Positions 16,962 through 22,951 of a stretch of 30,331 nucleotides of DNA are shown piece by piece (position 1 is the stretch's first letter; each line of letters opens with the position of its first letter). Source of the stretch: Clostridiales bacterium (GTDB lineage Bacteria; Bacillota; Clostridia; Lachnospirales; WQUN01); contig JAISRJ010000137.1 of assembly GCA_031273705.1 (NCBI GenBank), positions 1-30,331 of the forward strand. Reading direction: 5' to 3'. The notes beneath the pieces are model-generated. The model ran no database searches, was not told the origin of the DNA, and was given only the letters and a program-made list of their open reading frames with translations. The position numbers and the translations under genes were made by a program.

Positions 16962-16981
16962 TTCATATTTGTTCATATTTG
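16962..16981. repeat. Tandem 10-bp repeat TTCATATTTG
   Basis: Two identical copies at 16962-16971 and 16972-16981, about 40 bases upstream of the -35 box of the CpaE-like gene. This is a possible activator site or chance in A+T-rich DNA. Confidence 0.7.
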
Positions 16982-17023
16982 AATAAAATCCCAATTTTGC
17001 CATTACATAACATCCATCATGAC

Positions 17024-17053
17024 TTGACAAGAATCGCCACAATACATTATACT
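17024..17053 (+). promoter_or_regulatory. Strong promoter for the CpaE-like/FHA gene pair
   Basis: Perfect TTGACA (17024-17029), then TATACT (17048-17053) after 18 bases, or TTATAC after 17. It lies about 50 bases before the ATG. Confidence 0.75.
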
Positions 17054-17102
17054 ACAGTAGTAGGGGTTTATCTAAATATGCACACGCATTGAGGAGGCTG
17101 AC

Positions 17103-18296
17103 ATGGAGAAGATAAATATTCTTATCGCTGATTTAGACATCCATTACACTTCTAATCTTGAGCGTTTTCTTCGCAAAAACTACGCCGATAAATTCAATAT
17201 ATGCGTAAAAAATTCCATCGACGAAATTCTTAAATTCGTTAATACCTCCCCTTTAAAATTAGATATACTGCTTGCGTCTCCTGAATTGTTGACAGAAGTC
17301 ACCCTAAAATTCGCGGAGCTTACGTTGGTGTTATCCGCCGGACTTATACCTATTCAATTGGAAAAATATCACACGGTAAAGAAATTACAGGACGGCGACA
17401 GCATTGTTAAAACAGTTTTGCAAGAATATAATGAGGTTATAAAAAACAGGAGTGTCTTTTCTAATCCGCACATGCCGGCCAAGGAAAAAAATATACCTAA
17501 AACGGTGAGTAAACGAGAAATTATAAATTCCAGCTATGTGCAGAAAATTCAAGAAATCGCTAATAGCGAGCCAACCGGAGAACCATCCAAAACCGTTAAT
17601 ATTTTAGGAGTATTTTCACCGGTCGGCGGAAGCGGTAAAACAACTATAGCAGCGCTGTTATCCCGTTTTTTCGCGGCAAACAAACCTACTCTGTTTTTTT
17701 CTCTGGAGCAATTACAATTTAGCGAACAAATTTTTAGCGGCGTTTCAAAATACAATCTTTCTGATTTCTTACAAGTAATACATAAACCGGATAAAGAAGT
17801 CATTGCCTATTTAGATAAGATACTTATTCACGATGCTCGGCTGGATGTAGATTTTATAAACAGCCCGCTTTCGTTTGCGGATTTGAACGTTATAAAACCT
17901 GAGATGTGGGAAAAACTTTTCAGGGCTTTAAGGTCATCTAAGCAATTTGAATACATCGTTGTGGATATGGGCGGACATATCAGCGACAAAAATCTGCGCG
18001 TTATGGAACTTTGCGATAAGATCATTGTGCCGGTAGTAGATGACAGATCTTCATTAATAAAAGTAAACCGTTTGATTCATGATCTTGCTCAGTTAAATAA
18101 CAAATCATTGCTTAATAGATTCCTTTACATTCAAAATAAATACAGAGGTTACCAACCTCATCAAGAGATTGAGATTTTTAGAAAACTGTCCTTTGAGGAA
18201 ACAAACGCCATAATGGATATCGGCGGCGAGGAAATCCTTCAAAGACCTATATGGCAAGATATCAGCAAATTGGGGGATATGTTATTAAGAAACTGA
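17103..18296 (+). CDS. CpaE/MinD-like P-loop ATPase with degenerate receiver domain
   Basis: Protein of 397 residues. The first 120 or so look like a response-regulator receiver (NILIADLDIHYTSNLERFL), but the strand that should end in the phospho-aspartate reads LDILLASPELL, so the acceptor seems lost, as in CpaE. A linker leads to a MinD/ParA-type ATPase with ILGVFSPVGGSGKTT (Walker A at G175-T181). The signature lysine that MinD/ParA proteins carry before GG is valine (V174). A FEYIVVDMGG segment holds the switch aspartate. CpaE/TadZ proteins place pilus or secretion machines at the cell pole. No Tad, pilus or secretion genes lie here; the next gene encodes an FHA protein. GAGGAGG precedes the ATG by about five bases. 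The family is clear at fold level, the role unknown. Confidence 0.8.
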   Translation: MEKINILIADLDIHYTSNLERFLRKNYADKFNICVKNSIDEILKFVNTSPLKLDILLASPELLTEVTLKFAELTLVLSAGLIPIQLEKYHTVKKLQDGDSIVKTVLQEYNEVIKNRSVFSNPHMPAKEKNIPKTVSKREIINSSYVQKIQEIANSEPTGEPSKTVNILGVFSPVGGSGKTTIAALLSRFFAANKPTLFFSLEQLQFSEQIFSGVSKYNLSDFLQVIHKPDKEVIAYLDKILIHDARLDVDFINSPLSFADLNVIKPEMWEKLFRALRSSKQFEYIVVDMGGHISDKNLRVMELCDKIIVPVVDDRSSLIKVNRLIHDLAQLNNKSLLNRFLYIQNKYRGYQPHQEIEIFRKLSFEETNAIMDIGGEEILQRPIWQDISKLGDMLLRN

Positions 18297-18310
18297 TGGA
18301 GGCGCTGCCT

Positions 18311-19708
18311 ATGTATGATATAAAGGCTTCTCAGCGAGTGGATCTTTCGGGCGCGTATTTGGTGATTGCGCTTAAAGGCACCCCGTTAATCACTTATCAA
18401 GAGGATATGTTGAAAGAGAATAAACTAAATGGATACTTAGATGTTAATTCCAAATATGAGCGCGGCGGATACAATATATATTATAAAATCAACGATTACA
18501 AGCCGCTATCCAAGGCTTTGCAAAAATATCTGCCGCTTAGCGATTTTTGGAAAATTGTAGATTCGATTTTAGACGCTATGATAGATCGCGATAAATATTT
18601 CTTGTCGGAGAACTCCTTGATCTTACATCAAGACTACATTTTCATGCGAAATACCAGCGACATAAAGTTTGTTTATCTACCCACGAAAATTATGGAGGAC
18701 GCGAACGATACGTTAAAGAAGTTAATTTCATGGTTGCTTGAGAAGTTAGATATTCGTTTTCTTAGCGTGGCTTCTCCTGTGGAGGAGACGCTGAACAAAA
18801 CATACATTGCTCCTATGCAATTAAAAGACGAGATTAAAAAGCTTCGAGAGAATTTTGTGGACAATACTACATTATTATCCCAAATGGTTGTAGAAACGTT
18901 AGCGGAGCGGCAAGAGCAAGATATCGTTTCCCCCACCGAAAAAGATACTCTTTCCTCGAAAAACACAGCTCCCTCATTTAAAAAAAATTCGTATATTTAC
19001 ACAGAGAACAACACCTCTAGTCATTCAAGATATAATACATTCAGCGGCACGGATGAATTCACTATTCCTCCCGCCGGAAAGAATGTATTTGTTCCCGATG
19101 AAAGAAACACGTCCGCTTCTATTAAAAATCAATCGATATTCTCTATATTATCTTCCAGAAGTCAAAATGAAAATAGCCCCGAGACTAAATCAAACAGTCC
19201 CGCCGTGGATCTGACAACCGCCGTAGATACTGAAATCCGTGACGCGACTACAGCCCCGTTATATAAAAAATCCCCGTCCGAAACCCAACCTGCCCAACAT
19301 TATTATACTGCCCCGCCGCAAACGCCTCAGTCCGATCCACCTCAAACTGCCCAGCCGATAGACGTCACTCCCCTCACCTCACCTACACAGCTAAAATCAA
19401 AAAACGCTGTTCTTATCCCAAAGAACGCGGCAAACACCACGTCTGTTTGCATAGACAAACCCAGCTTTACGGTCGGTTGGCTGGAACATTCAGATTTAGT
19501 AATCTTTGAATTTGGGATAGACCGTTCCCACGCGGAATTTACTTTTGATGGAGTTAATTTGCGTCTAATAGATAAAAATTCTAAAGCAGGTACATATGTA
19601 AACGGTGATCGATTAAAAGCCAATGCACCGACGACTATAAAAGACGGCGACATAATCGCGTTTTATAATTCGGAATATACTTTAAAGATAAGCGACAGAA
19701 ACGATTAA
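18311..19708 (+). CDS. DUF6382-like and FHA domain protein with altered FHA binding residues
   Basis: Protein of 465 residues. The N-terminal 200 or so residues resemble the DUF6382 domain found before FHA domains in Firmicutes (GGYNIYYKINDYKPLS; LSDFWKIVDSILDAM; ISWLLEKLDIRFLS). A Ser/Thr/Pro-rich, low-complexity linker of about 170 residues follows, then a C-terminal FHA domain (about 370-462). FHA domains normally bind phosphothreonine through GR, S-x-x-H and N-G-T. Here these are GW (W390), DRSH (D404 in place of the serine) and KAGT (A426 in place of Asn). The fold seems kept but classical binding is doubtful. The start is ATG 18311 with GGAGG eight bases upstream; a longer in-frame start at 18251 lies within the ATPase gene. 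It is co-transcribed with that gene. Confidence 0.8.
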   Translation: MYDIKASQRVDLSGAYLVIALKGTPLITYQEDMLKENKLNGYLDVNSKYERGGYNIYYKINDYKPLSKALQKYLPLSDFWKIVDSILDAMIDRDKYFLSENSLILHQDYIFMRNTSDIKFVYLPTKIMEDANDTLKKLISWLLEKLDIRFLSVASPVEETLNKTYIAPMQLKDEIKKLRENFVDNTTLLSQMVVETLAERQEQDIVSPTEKDTLSSKNTAPSFKKNSYIYTENNTSSHSRYNTFSGTDEFTIPPAGKNVFVPDERNTSASIKNQSIFSILSSRSQNENSPETKSNSPAVDLTTAVDTEIRDATTAPLYKKSPSETQPAQHYYTAPPQTPQSDPPQTAQPIDVTPLTSPTQLKSKNAVLIPKNAANTTSVCIDKPSFTVGWLEHSDLVIFEFGIDRSHAEFTFDGVNLRLIDKNSKAGTYVNGDRLKANAPTTIKDGDIIAFYNSEYTLKISDRND

Positions 19709-19723
19709 AGAGTTGACAGTTCG

Positions 19724-19755
19724 GCGTAAACAGTGGATGTGCGTAAACAGTGGAT
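19724..19755 (+). repeat. Two direct repeats upstream of the rpsT promoter
   Basis: GCGTAAACAGTGGAT at 19724-19738 and 19741-19755, identical with a 17-base period. The second copy ends on the first base of the -35 box. The position fits an operator or activator site. Confidence 0.85.
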
Positions 19756-19783
19756 TGACTTGCCTTGTCACCTTTGTTATAAT
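19755..19783 (+). promoter_or_regulatory. Promoter for rpsT
   Basis: TTGACT (19755-19760) and a perfect TATAAT (19778-19783) are 17 bases apart. The leader then holds an imperfect direct repeat, AACGTCTGGTTAT (19784-19796) and AACGTCTAGTTAT (19799-19811), before the AGGAGGTG ribosome site. Confidence 0.8.
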
Positions 19784-19825
19784 AACGTCTGGTTATGAAA
19801 CGTCTAGTTATTAGGAGGTGAAACG

Positions 19826-20089
19826 TTGGCAAATATTAAATCCGCTAAAAAGCGAATTAAGGTTATTCAAAAAAAGACACTGCGTAACCGCATTGTAAAA
19901 TCCAGCACCAAGACCGCCGTTAAGAAAGTAAGAGCCGCTCTTGCTCAAGGTGATAAATCCAATACCGAGGAAGCTTTCCGCAATGCCGTGTCGGCTATCG
20001 ATAAAGCGGTGTCTAAGGGTGTTTATCACAAAAACACCGCCGCCCGCAAGAAATCACGCCTTGCGAAGCGGATTCACAAAATCGCGTAA
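19826..20089 (+). CDS. rpsT: 30S ribosomal protein S20
   Basis: Basic, helical ribosomal protein of 87 residues that binds 16S rRNA in the body of the small subunit. ANIKSAKKRIKVIQKKTLRN at the start and KNTAARKKSRLAKRI at the end are diagnostic. Translation starts at TTG 19826, with AGGAGGTG five bases upstream and no alternative. In E. coli a UUG start of rpsT takes part in autogenous translational control; whether that holds here is unknown, but a strong ribosome site with a weak start codon is suggestive. It has its own promoter and is closed by a perfect 16-bp hairpin. Confidence 0.98.
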   Translation: MANIKSAKKRIKVIQKKTLRNRIVKSSTKTAVKKVRAALAQGDKSNTEEAFRNAVSAIDKAVSKGVYHKNTAARKKSRLAKRIHKIA

Positions 20090-20110
20090 GGTAAAAACGA
20101 ATACGCTCCA

Positions 20111-20148
20111 AATGTAACCTCTTCATTTTGCGATGAAGAGGTTACATT
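20111..20148 (+). terminator. Hairpin terminator after rpsT
   Basis: AATGTAACCTCTTCAT (20111-20126) pairs perfectly over 16 bases with ATGAAGAGGTTACATT (20133-20148) around a six-base loop. AATTTT follows, so the T-run is short. Confidence 0.8.
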
Positions 20149-20243
20149 AATTTTCGACGATTTTACTGATCCCGCAACTTCGAAAACACCTACTTGTTTT
20201 TTTTGTCATTTTACTTTATCATAATATTAACGGAGTGGAACTT

Positions 20244-21266
20244 ATGAAAACTCATGATTTTTTCTATGACTTGCCCCGCAATTTAATAGCCCAAACACCG
20301 ACGGAGGATCGTTCCGCTTCGCGTTTGATGGTTCTGGATAAACACACGGGAAAATTTGAACATAAACATTTTTCTGATATTATTGATTACCTTTCACCAC
20401 ATGACTGTTTGGTTATTAATGACACAAGAGTCATACCGGCAAGACTGATTGGGCAAAGGCGGACGGGCGGACACGCGGAGTTGCTGCTGCTTACCCGCAA
20501 AGACGAAAAAACTTGGGAAGCTCTTGCGAAGCCGGGCAGAAAGATTCGTATCGGTGATGAAATAAATTTTGGAACACGGCAATTAACCGCCAAGGTCATA
20601 GATATTCTTGAGGATGGTAAGAGACTGATCTCTTTCTCATACGAGGGTATCTTTGAGGAAGTTCTCGACCTGCTGGGAGAAACCCCTCTCCCACCGTATA
20701 TTACTCAAAAACTTTCGGACAAAACCCGATACCAAACAGTTTATGCCGTAAAAGATGGTTCCGCCGCCGCCCCGACAGCCGGATTACATTTTACGCAAGA
20801 ATTATTACGGCAGCTGGAGCAAAAAGGCGTGAAGATAGCAAAATTAACTCTGCATATTGGTTTAGGCACATTTCGACCAGTTAAGACGGACGACATATTG
20901 AAACATAAGATGCACTCGGAATATTATGAAATATCTCCCCGCGTCTCCGATATAATTAACGACACGCGAAACCGCGGCGGACGAATAATCGCCGTGGGAA
21001 CCACCAGTTGCCGCGCGTTGGAAAGCGCCCGCGACGGCAAAAAAGTTCATCCTTCATCCGGCTGGACAGATATTTTTATTTATCCGGGTTATAAATTTAA
21101 AGTCATAGACGGGCTTATAACCAATTTTCATCTGCCTGAATCGACACTGCTTATGCTGGTGTCGGCGCTCGCGGGTCGTGAGCGTATCCTCACGGCTTAC
21201 CAAGCCGCCGTTAATGAAAAATATAGATTCTTTAGCTTCGGCGACGCAATGTTCATTCTACCCTAA
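20244..21266 (+). CDS. queA: S-adenosylmethionine:tRNA ribosyltransferase-isomerase
   Basis: Cytosolic enzyme that moves the ribosyl part of S-adenosylmethionine to preQ1 in tRNA, forming epoxyqueuosine for position 34 of tRNAs for Asp, Asn, His and Tyr. The protein has 340 residues, the usual length. Diagnostic blocks are DFFYDLPRNLIAQTP, RLMVLDK, DCLVINDTRVIPARL, APTAGLHFT, LHIGLGTFRPV, GTTSCRALES, TDIFIYPGYKFK and LITNFHLPESTLLMLVSA. The start is ATG 20244 with GGAG eight bases upstream; the GTG at 20235 is part of that ribosome site. tgt, the usual neighbour, does not follow. I see no preQ1 riboswitch in the leader. Confidence 0.97.
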   Translation: MKTHDFFYDLPRNLIAQTPTEDRSASRLMVLDKHTGKFEHKHFSDIIDYLSPHDCLVINDTRVIPARLIGQRRTGGHAELLLLTRKDEKTWEALAKPGRKIRIGDEINFGTRQLTAKVIDILEDGKRLISFSYEGIFEEVLDLLGETPLPPYITQKLSDKTRYQTVYAVKDGSAAAPTAGLHFTQELLRQLEQKGVKIAKLTLHIGLGTFRPVKTDDILKHKMHSEYYEISPRVSDIINDTRNRGGRIIAVGTTSCRALESARDGKKVHPSSGWTDIFIYPGYKFKVIDGLITNFHLPESTLLMLVSALAGRERILTAYQAAVNEKYRFFSFGDAMFILP

Positions 21267-21350
21267 CTAAGACTTCTCAACTTGATAATTGCATTAATAT
21301 ATTCACTGGTAAGCAAGAAGTAAATTCCTTTTTTATTTTGAGGTGATGTT

Positions 21351-22199
21351 TTGTATAAGATGGCGCTGTTGGATATAGATGGAACTACTGTCACGCCGCT
21401 AAAGAGTGTTACGCGCAAGACAAAACAAGTTATTCATCGTATGATAGATAATGGGATTATCGTTTGTATTTGCACGGGGCGAAACGTCGCCAGCACTTTG
21501 CCTGTCGCCAAAAGTTTGGGATTAACAACCCCGTGCATGTGCATAGACGGTATGATTATGTATGACCCTCCTCAAAAAAAAGTAATCTATGAAAGTAAAC
21601 TGCCCAATACTGTAATGCGCGACGTACTTAGCATTGTACATCGGTACAATGTAAACATAGAAGTTATTACCAATAAATACTATTATTGGTATTTACATAG
21701 TAAAGAGATTCGTGGCTACGATTTCTATACACAAAATAGTAACTCACTTGCAATTAGGCTCGGTTCATTGTTCTATAAATATATGTTTGGCGTGCGTAAT
21801 ATTGCGAATTTGGATCGATTTTTTACAGATAACGACCAAATCTACGAGATTGTCGCCATAGGCGATCCTTCGCAAACAGACAGCATAAAAAAAGATCTTT
21901 CAGATCACTCTAATAAAGACATATTAACGCGGATGTTATGGCAAAACCAACTCTTCATAACAGCTAAAGACGTGGGTAAATCGCACGGACTGCGAATTTT
22001 ATGCGAGCATTTTAATATTTCGTCAGACGAGGTAGTTGCTATCGGCGACGACGATAATGATATAGATATGCTTAAAATGGCGGGGGTGGGCGTCGCTATG
22101 GGCAATGCCAGTGACGAGGTTAAAGCCTGCGCGGACTATGTAACATTATCCAATAACGAGGATGGCGCCGCCGTGGCTCTGGAGGAATTGTTTTTGTGA
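21351..22199 (+). CDS. Cof-type HAD-IIB phosphatase
   Basis: Haloacid dehalogenase-family hydrolase of 282 residues, probably acting on sugar phosphates or other small phosphate esters. Motif I is LLDIDGT (nucleophile D8, acid D10), motif II ICTGRN, and motifs III-IV are AKDVGKSHGL and GDDDNDIDMLKMAGVGVAMGN. The inserted cap is of the C2 type, as in the Cof/YbiV group. Translation starts at TTG 21351 with GAGGTG five bases upstream; ATG 21360 is the alternative and would leave out three residues. Its stop overlaps the GTG start of the ABC ATPase by four bases, so the two are translationally coupled. The substrate is unknown. Confidence 0.9.
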   Translation: MYKMALLDIDGTTVTPLKSVTRKTKQVIHRMIDNGIIVCICTGRNVASTLPVAKSLGLTTPCMCIDGMIMYDPPQKKVIYESKLPNTVMRDVLSIVHRYNVNIEVITNKYYYWYLHSKEIRGYDFYTQNSNSLAIRLGSLFYKYMFGVRNIANLDRFFTDNDQIYEIVAIGDPSQTDSIKKDLSDHSNKDILTRMLWQNQLFITAKDVGKSHGLRILCEHFNISSDEVVAIGDDDNDIDMLKMAGVGVAMGNASDEVKACADYVTLSNNEDGAAVALEELFL

Positions 22200-22900
22200 G
22201 CGAATTTGTTAGTTTTGAGCACGTGTATAAACGATATAAAATGGGCGAAATAACCGTCGCCGCTCTTAACGATGTTTCTTTTGAGATTTCTCGCGGAGAA
22301 TTCGCCGTTATAGTCGGCGCGAGCGGCGCCGGTAAATCTACGGCTCTTAATATTCTGGGCGGCATGGATACCGGTGACGAAGGCAAAATAATAGTAGATG
22401 GGCAGAATGTTCACGAATATAAGAGAAAACAATTGATTGCTTATCGAAGATATGACGTTGGTTTCGTATTCCAATTCTATAACCTGATGCACAACCTAAC
22501 CGCGTTGGAAAATGTGGAATTGGCTACCCAAATAAGCAAGCAGCCCCTGGATCCCGCCGATGTAATGAAACATGTCGGTTTGGGTGATCGGCTGAACAAT
22601 TTTCCCTCTCAACTCTCAGGAGGCGAACAACAACGCGTTTCTATCGCCAGGGCATTGGCGAAAAATCCCAAACTGCTGCTCTGCGACGAGCCGACGGGTG
22701 CCTTGGATTATATAACGGGTAAAGAGGTGTTAAAATTGCTGCAGGATACTTGCAGGCAAGAAGGCATGACAGTAATTGTTATAACTCACAACCTGGCTAT
22801 AGCGCCGATGGCGGATAAAATTATAAAAATGAAAAACGGCAAAGTTTCGGACATTTCCATCAACTCCACGATCATTCCCGTAGAGCAGATCGAATGGTAG
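22196..22900 (+). CDS. ABC exporter ATPase, MacB/LolD type
   Basis: Nucleotide-binding subunit of 234 residues. Walker A is GASGAGKST (41-49), the Q-loop Q93 is in FVFQFYNL, the signature LSGGEQQ is 140-146, Walker B is LLLCDEP (160-166) with a D-loop GALD, and the switch histidine is H198 in VITHN. The MacB/LolD/FtsE group pairs with FtsX-type permeases that work as mechanical devices rather than channels, which fits the next gene. The start is GTG 22196 overlapping the HAD gene stop, with GGAGG nine bases upstream. A hairpin TAGCCGT/ACGGCTA (22898-22904, 22926-22932) begins on its stop codon and covers the space before the permease. Substrate unknown. Confidence 0.95.
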   Translation: MSEFVSFEHVYKRYKMGEITVAALNDVSFEISRGEFAVIVGASGAGKSTALNILGGMDTGDEGKIIVDGQNVHEYKRKQLIAYRRYDVGFVFQFYNLMHNLTALENVELATQISKQPLDPADVMKHVGLGDRLNNFPSQLSGGEQQRVSIARALAKNPKLLLCDEPTGALDYITGKEVLKLLQDTCRQEGMTVIVITHNLAIAPMADKIIKMKNGKVSDISINSTIIPVEQIEW

Positions 22901-22951
22901 CCGTGCCGAAAACAAGAATCCCAGTACGGCTAAGAAAGGCGGCGAAAAACA

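Larger units (their letters stand above)
16697..17102. other. Divergent intergenic region of ftsQ and the CpaE-like gene
   Basis: About 400 A+T-rich bases hold the promoters of the two divergent transcripts (described separately) and a 10-base tandem repeat. Short open frames here have no ribosome site and no recognisable protein features. I see no RNA gene. Confidence 0.6.

Noticed and set aside
16757..16986. Two overlapping 67-codon open frames in the ftsQ/CpaE-like spacer
   Set aside because: No ribosome site, odd cysteine- and aromatic-rich composition, and the DNA also holds the ftsQ promoter.
18251..18310. Longer N-terminus of the FHA protein from ATG 18251
   Set aside because: It lies inside the ATPase gene and has no ribosome site, whereas ATG 18311 has GGAGG at the right distance.
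20149..20243. preQ1 riboswitch before queA
   Set aside because: I could not find the pseudoknot pattern of a preQ1 aptamer; the stretch is A/T-rich with a poly-T run after the rpsT hairpin.
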